DNA from: Heterodera schachtii
Lineage: Eukaryota > Nematoda > Chromadorea > Rhabditida > Heteroderidae
Reading direction: 5' to 3'
Length of the DNA stretch: 64,000 bases
Assembly: GCA_023374025.1 (NCBI GenBank)
Contig: SIJG01000007.1
Span: forward strand, 601,852-665,851
The notes beneath the pieces are model-generated. The model did not search any database and was not told the DNA's origin. It worked only from the letters and a program-made list of their open reading frames with translations. Position 1 is the first letter of the stretch. Each line of letters begins with the position of its first letter. Made by a program: the position numbers and the translations under genes. Shown here piece by piece: positions 25,239-36,925 of the stretch.

Positions 25239-28200
25239 ATGCCATCAAAATCAAAGGCAAACGCCGCCTCTTCGTCGGCTGTGCCGACAAATTCACGTGC
25301 CGGAAAAGTAATGACAACGACAGCTGCAACTTTGGCAACGGCACCGCCCACAATTTCATTTAGTGGTGCGCAAATTGTGACGACGACGGGGGGAACGGCG
25401 ACGGCGCAGCAAACGCAAAAAGGGGGAGGGATTGTGCAGCAACAGTCCGCATTTCAGGTGGAGAGAAAAGAAAGGAAAGAGGGAAAATCGGAGAATGGTG
25501 GAGGAAAGAGAAAGAGAGTGAAGGAAATAGTGGGCGCATTTTAATAGATAGAAAAAGAGTGATAAAATAGTGAAGCATGTTGGTACCGTGGTGAGTCGAA
25601 GTGACAAAAGTGCAGATGTGGCGAAGTGACAAAAGTGCGAATGTGGTCAAAGTGACAAAAGTGCGAATGAGTGGTTATCAGAAGGGGCGGGTCATTTCAG
25701 TACGGAAGATTTATTTAAATAATTAAATTAATTAATTGTTTTAATCGATTAATAGATTTGCTGACTATAATTATAATTTAGATTTTTAGGTTCTAGTCGG
25801 TTTTACGCGTCCCATGGCATTTTACGCGTCCCATGGCATTTTACGCGTCCCAACAACATTTTACGCGTCCCATCACATTTTACGCGTCCCAGCAACAGTT
25901 TACGCGTCCCATCATTTACCAGTCACAAAAACAGTTTTTTTCGAACCGTCAACCGAAATTTTATACCTTTCGAATCGTCTAATTGTTCTTGATTGTATAC
26001 TTTGATTATCGAAATGTGCAAAAACAACCCTAAGCACACTTAATGATGTCAATAGAAAATAAACTAACAAAAAAAAAATTACAAAAAAAAAAGCCTAGGC
26101 TTAAGCCTAAAGCTTAGGCATAGTCTAAGCCATTGTTCGAGTTGCCTGTGTATGAGTTGTCATGATACCTTAGGTTTAACAACGAAATTTTTAGTTGAAA
26201 ACGATTACTGAATACCGGACAAAGAAAAATAGGTTTCCTCATAGTTATTATGACGGCTAAAATACCATGGAAGCATGGATGGCACGGAATCCCGATTTCC
26301 GAAAATTTTTTGAGGCTCGGAATGCCATCCCCGCCATGGACACAAAAAGTTATGGGACGCGTAAAATGTGATGGGACGCGTAAACTGTTGTTGGGACGCG
26401 TAAAATGTGATGGGACGCGTAAAATGCCATGGGACGCGTAAAATGCCATGGGACGCGTAAAATGCCATGGGACGCGTAAAACCGACTAGAACCGATTTTT
26501 ATTTATTATTTCCCAAACAATATATTTTTGTGAAGGAAATACAGTGCCCCAAAAAAGACTTGAACCAAACCTGAAAAACTATCTTATAGTTCATTTAAAA
26601 ACCTGAAACAATTCATGCTTGCATAACTTTGTGTGCTGATCAAAAAAGGCTCTTACACCAACCTGATCAGATCACTCCTTCCTAGTGACCGGGACACCCA
26701 AAATACACTGAAAATCGGGGAAATTTTCGAAATCCCTAGGGGGTTGGGAAATTTTTTCTAGAGAAAATGGGCAAGCCTATGGCAAGAGCACAAAATTTGC
26801 TACCGAATTGCTTTAGGAATGGTGAGTCTACGATTTGTATATAGAAAGTTATACTTGTTTGGATATTTGATCACCTTAAAAATGATCATTTTATGATCAG
26901 CACCATAACTTTTTCTAGAAGCACCCAAATTAAACAATCTTGGTATCTTTTGATAGCCCTAAGTGTCCTCTATTTACCTGTAAAATTTCAAAAAATTTGG
27001 TTGTGTTTAAAAAAAGTTGTGGCTTGTAAATTACAAAAATTGATTTGGTAAACCTTTTTGATCACAACTTCTGAAACTCAACGAAATTTTTTGAAATTTT
27101 ACAGGAAAATAGAGGATACTCAGGGCTATCAAAAGTTACCAAGAATGTTTAATTTGGATGCTTCTATAAAAAGTTATGGTGCATGAATTTTATCAAATTA
27201 TTCTATGGTCGTGTCTTTTTTATGGTCGTGTAAACTGAAATAAAGCCAAATATATTTATTATTAATAGATTGTTATTCAATTATCAATCAATTAATTAAT
27301 TTATTTAATTATTTAAATAAATCTTCCGTACTGAAATGACCCGCCCCTTCTGATCACCACTCATTCGCACTTTTGTCACTTTGACCACATTCGCACTTTT
27401 GTCACTTTGACCACATTCGCACTTTTGTCACTTTGACCACATTCGCACTTTTGTCACTTTGACCACATTCGCACTTTTGTCACTTCGCCCACATTCGCAC
27501 TTTTGTCACTTCGCCCACATTCGCACTTTTGTCACTTCGACCTAGCACCTGTTGGTACGGACGAGAGAAAGAGCGAAAGTGATAGAGTGAAATGATACCA
27601 TAATTAAGTGACGATTAGCATGCCAATTAAGCATTCCCCAATTGAATAAACATTCTCCCACCCATCATCATTTACGGCTTTGCCAATGTTTGTCAGTTGT
27701 ATGTGCCGACGGCGACTCTCCCCGCCCAAATGGTCGGCGGCGGAGCCGGCGCGGGTGTTCAGCCCGCACAGCGTATCATTCTCATCCAACAGCCCGCCTC
27801 ATCAGCACGTCCGGTCGTCTCTGCCAGCGGTGGTGGTGCCACTTCCTCCTCCGCTGGCACCGTACTTCCGTTTCAGCCGGCGATCACTTCCGGCACTGCG
27901 TTTGGCCAGCAGCTGTTCGTATTGAAAACCGCCGGCGGCGGTGTCAATGCGTCGGGGGGCCAACCGCAGCAGCAGCAGGCACTGAATCATTGAACAAACT
28001 CTGTGCCGCTTTTTTCCTAATCGACTCATTTGCAATGTCAGATCCAATTTGTTCCGCTTGTCCATGCCATTTCCGCCCCTACGGACGCCGGCGGTGCGTC
28101 CCTCCAACAAACGCCGCAACTCATCCAGCTGAGCAATGCTTCCTCCGCGGCACAACCCATCCAATTGCAAACGCTGGACGGCAAAATCATCACGGCCACC

Positions 28201-30098
28201 AGCGGTGCCTTTTTCGCTCCGTTCGCTGCGGCAACCGCCGCCACGACAACAATGGCACAGCCGCAACACCAGCAGCAACAGTTGCTAACAGCGACAGTTG
28301 CAGCAGCCCCATTGATGGCACAGCAACAGCAACAACAGCCAAGGATGACGGTGGTCAAAATGGAGCCGAACGGCACGACAGCGGCGGTGAAGCAGGAGTC
28401 GACGAACAACGCCAAGGCAGTGCCAACGGCGCAGCAGCAGAAGCGGCAGCAGCAACAGAATATGGCACCCACTCAGCCGAAGCCGCAGCAAAGGATTAAA
28501 TTGGGTGGGCACATAAGCAAAACAAAGACCGATCAAAGGGTGATAATAATTATGATGGTGATATTGGTAATCCCGCTGATTTGGGCCATGACTCATTCTA
28601 ATCACTGATCACAAAGCTCAAACACGGTCCAGGAACATTTCTAAATCAAAGAAATAAAATATTAAAATCAACTCTTTTATTGCGTGGACTTTGAATCAAC
28701 TGTTTTAATGCTCCGTTTTGTGCCAATAGTAAATTATTCTCCTCCATTTCAAATTTGCCCTTTTTGGGCTTTTGTCCGCTTCTTTCACTGACTGTCCATT
28801 ATTCTCTTTCCCCCTTAAGGCAACTTCTCCTTCCAGCAGGACCCGAATGACCCACAAAAGTGGATCATCACCAACGACTGCGGAAGTGGGCCTGTGACCA
28901 CCGCCTCCGCGACGGCACCGGCGCAAAAAGTGGGGGCCGCTGGGGTTGCCACGGTCCATCAGCAACCGCAACAAAATGGGGATGGTGCATCGCCACAAGC
29001 GGCGCAAAGTGTGCCGGGGGCCGGCACATCCTCGGCAATGGCACCGCACCAACTTGGCCAAGCAGCACACGCCCAGCAGCAGCAACATTTCCATCACTCG
29101 TCGACGTCGCCCGACAGCGCAGGCGAACAGCACCAATTTGGGAGCAAAAAGGCCAACGGAGGCGCAGGGGCGGTGAAACGAATCGCGTGCAATTGTCCCA
29201 ATTGTACGGGCGGAATGGCCAAAATGTGCGCGAGAGATGGGAAACTGTGGGGACAGAGGGAGCAAATTGAGAAAAAGAAAAGTGAAAAAACAGAGAGAGA
29301 GAGAGAGACACAGAGAAAGAGAGAGGGAGGGAGGGGGGGAATCGAAAATAATAAGCAAAAGCCATGAAAGCAAAAGTAAAAAGTCTGATCAAAAGTCAGA
29401 GAAAGCTCACTACCGCCACTCATTTTAGAAGTTTTGAATGGGTTTGAAAATTAAAAAAATAAAACGATTTTTAAAGAATTTTGGGGTGACGCGACGGGGG
29501 GGGGGGGGAGAAATCGGAGTTTGCTAAAAGTGTATAAAGTAAATAAAAAAGAAACATGATTGCAAATCTCAGCTATTTTATGTTTACTTTCAGCGGAACG
29601 GACCGACAAAGGCAGCACATTTGCCACATTTGCAGCAAAACGTACGGCAAAACGTCGCATTTGCGTGCCCATCTCCGAGGACACGAGGGCAACAAGCCGT
29701 TCTGCTGCGGTGAGTCAGTCGATGGAAAATTGGCACATTTTGCCGAGGGATGGGGCGGTGCCGAACTCCGCCCTTTTCTTTTCAGATTGGCCGTCATGCA
29801 CAAAGAGTTTCACGCGCAGCGACGAATTGCAGCGCCATCGGCGGACGCACACGGGCGAGAAACGGTTCGGCTGTGACCACTGCGGTGGGTTTCCGGAGTT
29901 TCTGTTCAATTTTTATCCCCTCTCCCTCCCTTTTCAGGCAAACGCTTCATGCGCAGTGACCACCTGACCAAACACGTGCGCACTCACGTCGGATTGGCCC
30001 AGCGGAGCACGTCGACGCCGATCCGTGCCGAAATTGTGGGCGGAGTGCTGCAGCAGCCGCAGAAGGAGCCGGCAGAAATGAAAATTGAAATGGGTTAA
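25239..30098 (+). CDS. Sp1-family zinc-finger transcription factor (Btd box plus three C2H2 fingers)
   Basis: A nuclear GC-box/CACCC-binding factor. The first exon ([19 protein letters not shown] at 25239) is Ser/Thr/Ala-rich. After a 2.2-kb first intron come glutamine-rich activation-type exons (27697-28505) and a further exon (28821-29255) that ends with the Sp-specific Buttonhead box CNCPNC. Three C2H2 fingers follow: [36 protein letters not shown] and [17 protein letters not shown]; the stop is at 30096-30098. The base-contacting residues of the fingers (KTSHLRA, RSDELQR, RSDHLTK) match the Sp family. Finger 1 is odd: its cysteines are spaced CX2C, not the usual CX4C, and the usual LRWH is LRGH. 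Nearest in type to the nematode SPTF proteins; the exact orthologue is not settled. Confidence 0.88.
25789..26493. mobile_element. Nested fold-back element with TTTACGCGTCCC sub-repeats
   Basis: A 705-bp element with ends GGTTCTAGTCGG and CCGACTAGAACC, flanked by a perfect 8-bp duplication GATTTTTA (25781-25788 and 26494-26501). The left arm holds about six direct units of TTTTACGCGTCCCATGGCA type; the right arm holds about seven units in opposite orientation. It sits wholly inside the larger fold-back element, so it inserted later. Confidence 0.9.
26880..27190. repeat. Imperfect palindrome core shared with the 36-kb fold-back element
   Basis: Two arms (about 26900-27020 and 27070-27190) are reverse complements, including ATAGCCCTAAGTGTCCTCTA on the left and ATAGAGGATACTCAGGGCTA on the right. 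The same core text (TAGAGGACACTTAGGGCTAT) occurs in the element at 36048-36429. No target duplication of its own was found. Confidence 0.7.
27361..27540. repeat. Tandem 26-bp repeats, right arm of large fold-back element
   Basis: About seven head-to-tail units of roughly 26 bp, each containing ATTCGCACTTTTGTCACTT followed by TGACCAC or CGCCCAC. The units drift from TTTGACC to TTCGCCC toward the outer end. The left arm (25595-25670) has only about three units in inverse orientation, so the arms have expanded unequally. Confidence 0.9.
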
Positions 30099-30890
30099 TC
30101 AGACGGACCAACGGACAATCGGTCGACTGCTCAGTGACAAATTGTCCCCCTCCCTTCGGCGATTTGTCCGTTTGTTTTTGTTTGTTTGGTGCCCTCTCTC
30201 TGCACATATTTAATTATTTCACTGCCTTTTCTATGCCATTGTTTATTTTATTTTAATTTTACCAAAAGAATTTTATGTTTTTTCCATTTATATTTTGACA
30301 AATAAATTGCGAATGTAGCAGTTAGTCAGCAGTTGCTTTAATGAAATGCTTTTGGTTTTGTTGGGTATAGAAATACAGTACATTCCGATTATTACGAATG
30401 AATGAGGGGGTACAGTAACTGAGGAGGGATACTGTGTTTTTGGTGGGGTCCGTGGAGATCATAGGTAATAATTAATAATTGCGCGGTAAGAAATGTTGCA
30501 AATTTGTTGTTCTTTTCCTTTCCTTTAAATCGGCAAAAAGAGCAAAAAAAGAGTCGCCGGAGGGTCATTTAAAAATTGAATTGGTGAGGCTGTTTTTGCT
30601 GTTCCGTCCCCCAAGGGTTCCGTTCCATCTGATCAGTTTGTCCCCCGAGGGTCTTTCCTTCCGTTCTGTCCGATCATTTGTCCCCCGGGGCGTCTTCCGT
30701 CCTTTCTGTTGCCGTCTTTCCCCTACTGCTCAGAATGGCATTATCGCGTGCCATTCCGCTCTTTCTCTGCCTTCCTCTGCCCTTTTGAACGTCGCGTTGA
30801 AAAGTGCCGATTCGACGTCCACGGTGAAATGTCCGATCGGCTCATTGCGCTTCACCCCTTAAAGCCAAATTCTTTGTTTATTCGATTGGA
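30099..30890. other. Convergent 3' region between Sp-family gene and synaptotagmin
   Basis: Holds the 3' ends of two convergent genes, including an AATAAA-like signal near 30299. Plus-strand open frames at 30479-30862 are low-complexity and unsupported. Confidence 0.45.
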
Positions 30891-33423
30891 TTAAAGTCCA
30901 AAAATATGCGAGATTTCCGAGTTCGGCACGAGAGTCTCGAGCAATTCCGCGCAAATCCAATGCCTTTTCTCGGCCGTACCGTCGTGGTTGAATAGCACGA
31001 CGTTGAAGGACAACGGCCGTGGCACTCCATCCCCGTCCATGCCGACACTTTCGGGCAGCACAAACTCAAGCCAATCCTCGGCACTGAACACCGGGCTCAG
31101 TGTCCGCCTCATCACACGCGTCTTCTGTTTGGCCACGCGTTTTTGGCCATTGATCAGTGCGTAAACCTTAGCGTAAGGATCTGAAAAAGAAAGGGAGGAA
31201 TGATTGAGGAAAAAAGTGATCAAACGGGTGGAAATTGGAAAGGAAATCAAGCCAAAGGGAAGGGAAATGAAAATATACGGATAAAACGGTGAAAAACCCG
31301 CCTAATTACGGCATTTTTGGAATTTCCCTCTCATTTATTTAATTTGGCATTTGCCCACCTAAAAGTCCAAGTGACGCGTCTCTCGGCAAGTCGTTCATTT
31401 GCAGCAGCGAAAATTTGACCGTGCGGCTTTTCCGCTCAAAGTCCATGTCGATCAGTGCTTTTCCGAGCTTTTGGCCCTCGAAAGGGTTGCGCGCTTGCCA
31501 TTTCAGCGACACGAACTTTGCCTTGAAGCCATCGGCACAGAATTCGGCCAAATCGTACACCGCCTGAGGGGGGAGATTCAATTTCGTTACTTTTCTCTCT
31601 CTTTCTCTTTTGCTTATCCAGTAACTCCACTATTTACCACCCCCTACGCCTCAGCTATCTCTTTCTCTCTCCTTTATTCCTCTCTCACACTTCTTTCTTT
31701 CTTTCTTCCCCTCCCCCCACTCTCTCTCTCTCTCTCCCTTTCTTCTTATTTTTTCCTCATTTTCTCTACCTATAATCCCCATTTTATCCATCCTCTCTCC
31801 CTCGCTCCTTCTCCCGCTCCACTCTCCTCTTCCCCCTCCTCTTCTCTCTCCTCCCTACCTCCCTCCCTCACACACTCACTAATTCCCCATCTTTCTCTGC
31901 ACTCACCTCTCCGATTACGGTGTCTCCGTTGTAGCGATCAAAAGCGAGTACCTGCCAACAAAAGGGCATTCAATTCATTCACTCATTTTAATTGCTCATT
32001 AGTCGCCGCCCCACTGGCAGCCAATTAATTCATTTGCGCAATTACCGCCATGTGCAGTCGGCAGTTGCGAATCGTCTCTCCGCTCAGTCCGTACATTGTG
32101 AATGATTCGTCAAAGATTGGTTCGCGCGTGTCGCGCAAAATGCGCGTCTTCACGCGGTGCTGCCCCTCCGGCAAAAGTCGCAATTTTAAGTAGGGATTAA
32201 GCGGGGCGGAAGAGCCGGCGAATTTGGGCAATCCGTTGCATGCCAAAACGGTGATCTGTCCAGAAAAGGAGATCAATTCGGATAATGGTAAGCAAATGTC
32301 TAATTAGGAGTAAGTGAATTTTAATTACGGGACCAAAAAGTCACATAAAAGCGGGGGCTCAATAAATGACAATTTGTAAGGGATCGTCCATCATTTTCAT
32401 TAAAATCGGATTATTTAGCAAAATTATTGTACAATTAACATCTCTTAATGACCGTCAGTTGATAATTCTCAGGGAAGTGGTGTTAATGAGCAAAACAACA
32501 ATTATTTTGTTTGTTTACGATTTAATTAAGTAAACAGCCAATTGTTTAAAGTGCTGCTCCATTGGCACTCCGTGCCGATCATCCGCCCTTTGTCCCCCGG
32601 GGGTGTCGGCTTGTCGCCCTTTTCTCACTGCCCGCCAAAACCTAATTAACCTTTTTACACTCATTAGAAATTGTTGTAAAACACGGAGTGAGCCAAAAAA
32701 AGGTGATGTTTGTTTATCCCCTTCTACTGTAATATGATTATTTGCTCATTTGCCCACCTGTAATGCCAAATTGGCCGGCTCATAAGCCATTTGCAGGGAC
32801 ACGCTGCCCCTGGCGCCGTCCGAGCCCAACTCCAACTCGGGCACCCCCGTCGTGCCCATCAGTGCGGCCTCTGCTGCTGCAGTCGTGTTGATGCTGTGTC
32901 GTTTACGCTCATTGCAATTCATCATCATCATTTTGTTGTTGATGATGTTGGCATTTTGCCGTTCTTCGATGCGCTCGGGCGGTGCGGCACCGTAAGGGAT
33001 GAAATTGAGCGCGGCGAACGGACTCTGTTGTTGCTGCTGCTGCTGCTGATACCCCGCGGCGACGGTGCCGTGCCCATAAGGCGACATGGGCGACAAGGAA
33101 TGTGCCGATGCGGCCGACGACGAGTAGGAGGAGGACAGCGAGTAGTCTGAGCCGCCGGGCGACGAACATTTGCGCAGCGATTGGTTGGAGCAGCGCAAGT
33201 ACTGCGGGGCGGGCGGCGGCGGAATCGCCTGACTCAGCCGCCCGCCGGTGCTGTGCCCGCCGTAGGAGCGCTTGTGAATAAGCGGCGAGCGGAAGGAGCC
33301 CACCGAGCCGCTGCTGCGGCGACGCTTGCGGTGCTGAACAGCAGCGAACAGCGCCAGAAGCATTATGAACATGCAGAAACCCGCGCCGATTGCCAACATT
33401 TGGAAGCCTTGGAAATTTGGCAT
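30891..33423 (-). CDS. Atypical synaptotagmin-like protein (one TM segment, tandem C2 domains)
   Basis: A membrane-anchored tandem C2 protein for vesicle traffic. From 33423, MPNFQGFQMLAIGAGFCMF leads into one transmembrane helix and a basic stop-transfer stretch RKRRRSSG. A long Ser-, Gln- and Asn-rich linker follows (a run of eight Gln near 33045). C2A starts at ITVLACNGLPKF (near 32260) and C2B runs from KFSLLQMNDLPRDASLG (near 31400) through DPYAKVYALINGQKRVAKQK to the TAA at 30891-30893. In C2A the usual calcium-loop SDPY is replaced by LNPY and the acidic partner upstream is missing, so calcium binding by C2A is doubtful. C2B keeps DPYAKV but has an unusually long loop near VGMDGDGVPRPL. 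Which synaptotagmin class is open. Confidence 0.82.
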
Positions 33424-34021
33424 TTTTAAAGACCGATCTAAATACCCTAATCAATCCGTGGATGCCGAGTTCGGTCTGATCAATTAATTCCCATTGGACC
33501 AACCGAAGGAAATAGTGCCGTTTGAGCGTGTAGTAAATGCCGCCGCTTTGGTGCCCCGCTCATCATCCAAAATCACTTCTTCTTCCATCCTACCAATGTG
33601 GTAACTCTGAAATTAATCCAATTTTCACCTTTCGTTTGATACCATTAAAATGCCAATAAAATTATTTAATTGGGTGATAATTTAAAAAAGAATTTGACGC
33701 ATTTTGAAATGTCAAATCATCTATGAATTTGAATTTTTCTATGTAATTTTGTGCCCGAGAATGGCAATAATTCGTCGTTTGTTGCGCGAACGAATGGCAA
33801 AATGAAAAGAGAAAGGGACGAAGGAATATGGAAAAGGGAAAGGGGAGGGAATTTAATGAGAGGGAAAGGGCACGACCGACTTAAGGAGGCGGAGGAGGTG
33901 GGCATGGCCATGGGCAGGCGGCCGACGGACGCGGCGCACGTCCGTCGCTGCGGCGCCCCGGGGGCGAAACCATTCGTTGGGTTAAAAGCCCCGGGCATTG
34001 GGCCACCCATTCGCCTTACGG

Positions 34022-34053
<32 letters not shown>

Positions 34054-34822
34054 TCTCAAGTGATTAGCCATTAAGGAGCAAAGAACAGCGCCGAATTGGG
34101 CGGATTATGCTAAAATGCCGTGGCAACCGCCGCGTGGAAAAGGCAAAGGAATGAATGGTACACAGCGCAAAGTCAGCGACGGACTTTGGCAGCGGTGCCA
34201 CGGCATTCGGACGAACTTTCCTTTCGTCGTTCGCCGCCCCCCACTCAACTTTCCCTCCGTTTTCTTCTTTGTGCCATGCTTTTGCCCGTCGCTTTAGCCA
34301 AAAAGAGAACGCAATCAATGGGAATGGGAGGGGGGGGGGGGGGGGGGGGAGAGAATCGGATGATGCGGCTTAGCCGCGGGGTGCCCTTTCATTGAGTGCC
34401 AATGGGCGACGGAGGGAAAGTCAGCGAGCGAGCGGTAAATGCGGCGCCGGAAGGTACGGAGGGGGGGGGGGGGGGGGAAGGCCAATTCTCAAAGGTTTGT
34501 GGTTGAAAAACGGTGGCATCTCTGCTTACGGAGTGGAGGGGGCGCGAAATGTTTGTATTTCACAGCGAAATTTGTGCGCTCAGAGCAAAAAAAAAAAAAA
34601 GCCCCGGGGGGAGGACACAAATATTTTTGGACAATTTCCCAGCTCAACAAACCCAAAATGGCAGCAAGAAACTCCCAATTCTCACAACCATTTGTTTGTT
34701 GGTGGGGGCGGGGACCGCCCGCCCCTTCCCCCGTGGCGGAATTTCCATGCCCCGGGCGGTGCCATTCTCAGAAAACCTTCCGCCGCCCTTTGCCCCTCTG
34801 CTGCCATCCCAAAGGATTTGTT

Positions 34823-34858
<36 letters not shown>

Positions 34859-36047
34859 CTGTCTTTGGCTCCGCTGTCTTTGGCACAATTCGCCCCATTC
34901 TTTTCCCGCCCTTTCGCTCGATAAGTGAATTTCCAAATTTGGCACCACCAATTGCTACATATTCATTGCGACACGAACGGACAAATGTGGGCAACACGCG
35001 GACTGACAAATCGGAGGAACAGAAGCAACACATTTGTCAAAAAGGACATTCAATTGTGATACCAATCATTAGCACTAATTACATTTAATTTCATAATTTA
35101 TTTCATTAATTTGGACAGAGCAATCAATTAAAGTGGGAACACAAAAGGGATGAAAAATGTCAATTGAATGGTTTAAAGAGCAGAAAAGCGAGGACAAATG
35201 ATGAATGAGTTGGCATGCCGAATCGGTTTATCAATTATGGTAAAAGCATAGAAACAGCTAAATTGGAAACACCCGCCGAGGGCAATGTTTCAACAAAAGA
35301 GTCATGTGCGACCCAAAGAGTGGTAAAAAAAGCCATCGGCAGAAGACCATGGAAAACGAATTATCATGGAAAAGACAACGGGTACAAAGGCCGCCCATTT
35401 GTGGCCATTTCTGAAGGAAAATGTCATGAAAATGCCACCAAAATGTGCCATTCAAAGTGAAGTGAAAATGTTTTCCTAATTAAATTTTAATTTGATGTAA
35501 AATTATTCACTATTTTGTTAAAGTGACAAATTGACAGTTTAAATTTACATTTTATCACTTCGCCGTGCCCATTTTCCAGCAAAAGCGTCGGCCGTTCGCC
35601 GCCCCCGCAGGCGCTGTCCAAAGGGAAAGAGCGATGGAAAACGGAGGGGGGGGGGGGGGGGGGGGGGGGGAAGGGGAGGGACGGGGGATCGATGGACTGA
35701 GTGACTTTTGCCCCTTCTTTTGCCTCATTTCATTCTTTTATTTCACGCATTCATAATCTGCTCCTGTCTGCTCTGCTGCAACATATCCCCCTCTGTTTGG
35801 TTCTAAGTTAAGTTTAGGCATCCAATCAATGAGACCATCTTTAGTTTCTTTGCCCATAATTTTTATGGTATTCAATTGATTGTGCTTCTCATGCGACTAC
35901 CAATATAAAAAAATAAACATGCAAAAATGTAAAAACATAAAATCTGGGCCTCTTTTTTAAATTTAAATATTAGTACATAAATTAATTTCTGCTCTTTTTT
36001 GGCGCGAAATTTAAATGAAATAAAATAAAACATACCTACCTACTTCG
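33424..36047. other. Long low-complexity intergenic region upstream of synaptotagmin
   Basis: Contains a (GT)n run at about 34027-34053, G runs near 34329-34349, 34460-34478 and 35645-35671, and a (CT)n run at about 34828-34857. Open frames here are translations of these simple repeats or lack any family signature. The synaptotagmin promoter and 5' exons, if any, lie in the right-hand part of this stretch on the minus strand. Confidence 0.5.
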
Positions 36048-36429
36048 GACCGGGTCAGTTTAGTACGGGCCGTTTTAGTACGAGCGCATATTTTTCCACT
36101 ATAACTTTTTTATTTGTTATCCAAATCCAACTTTCTTGATATCATTCGAGGCCCTTCGGATGCTCTATTAGCCTGCAAAATTTCAAAAAATTTTGTTAAG
36201 TTTAAAAAAAGTTTGAGCCAAAAAAGTTGGAAAATCTGGTTTTTTGAATTTTTCTGTCCATAATTTTTTTGAACCTTAACAAAATTTTTCGCAATTTTGA
36301 AGATTAATAGAGGACACTTAGGGCTATCGAACGATACTAAAAATGTTGGATTTGGTTGGCAAAGAAAAAAGTTATAGCCAAAAACTTGCGCTCGTACTAA
36401 AACGGCCCGTACTAAACCGACCCCCACCG
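36048..36429. mobile_element. Fold-back element, CAGTTTAGTACGGGCCG ends
   Basis: A 382-bp palindrome-like element. The left end (GGTCAGTTTAGTACGGGCCG and on through TTTTAGTACGAGCGCA) is mirrored at the right (TGCGCTCGTACTAAAACGGC and on to CCGACCCCC). It is flanked by ACCTACTTCG (36038-36047) and ACCTAATTCG (36430-36439), a 9-of-10 duplication. The interior shares the TAGGGCTAT/TAGAGGACAC core with the palindrome at 26880-27190. Confidence 0.82.
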
Positions 36430-36925
36430 ACCTAATTCGATTGCGTTGTTGCCTTTCCCTTTCATTTTTCCTTTTCGCTTAATTATTGCGCTTTTCTTTT
36501 TTTTTATTCGAATCAAAAACAATTGTGTATGCTTTCGCCTTTGCTTCATTCATCGTTCTTCCCCCCATTTTTCTCGGATCGATGCACCGAAATTCCATCG
36601 AATTGCTTAAACAAACATTTTGTTTATTTTTTTGATTTGAACATCATTCGCTTTCTCTTCCTTTCACAGTCATTTCTCTGTTCCCTTTCCCATCTTTATT
36701 TTGCCTTAAATTTTACCCTTCGAAATGCAAATAAAAAATGTTGCCCCTTTCCTTTCCCTTCCTTTCCTTCTAATCTCTTTGGCTGTAATGGCTTTGTTAT
36801 GTACCTATTTCATCCATTGACCTTTTCCACCATTTCATTCTTTGCCGTGTAGCCATTAGTCTTTTATTACAAGAGCATTCACTCCCTCCCTACCTTTTGC
36901 TGTTTATTGCAGATTTTATAAAAAA

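Larger units (their letters stand above)
25587..27549. mobile_element. Large fold-back transposon in intron 1 of the Sp-family gene
   Basis: A 1963-bp element with long inverted arms. The left arm (about 25587-25740) and right arm (about 27290-27549) are reverse complements and are built from direct sub-repeats related to ATTCGCACTTTTGTCACTTT. Both arms continue into GGGGCGGGTCATTTCAGTAC and AT-rich sequence. It is flanked by a perfect 9-bp duplication TGTTGGTAC (25578-25586 and 27550-27558). A 9-bp duplication with long, internally repeated arms resembles Mutator-like fold-back elements. A second element is inserted inside it. No transposase. Confidence 0.88.

Noticed and set aside
27361..27540. 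CRISPR-like array of regularly spaced repeats
   Set aside because: Units are contiguous with no unique spacers, lie in an arm of a fold-back transposon, and the genome is animal.
33717..35088. Several 90-190-residue frames upstream of synaptotagmin
   Set aside because: They run over (GT)n, (CT)n and G homopolymers, and no frame shows a recognisable domain or consistent splicing.
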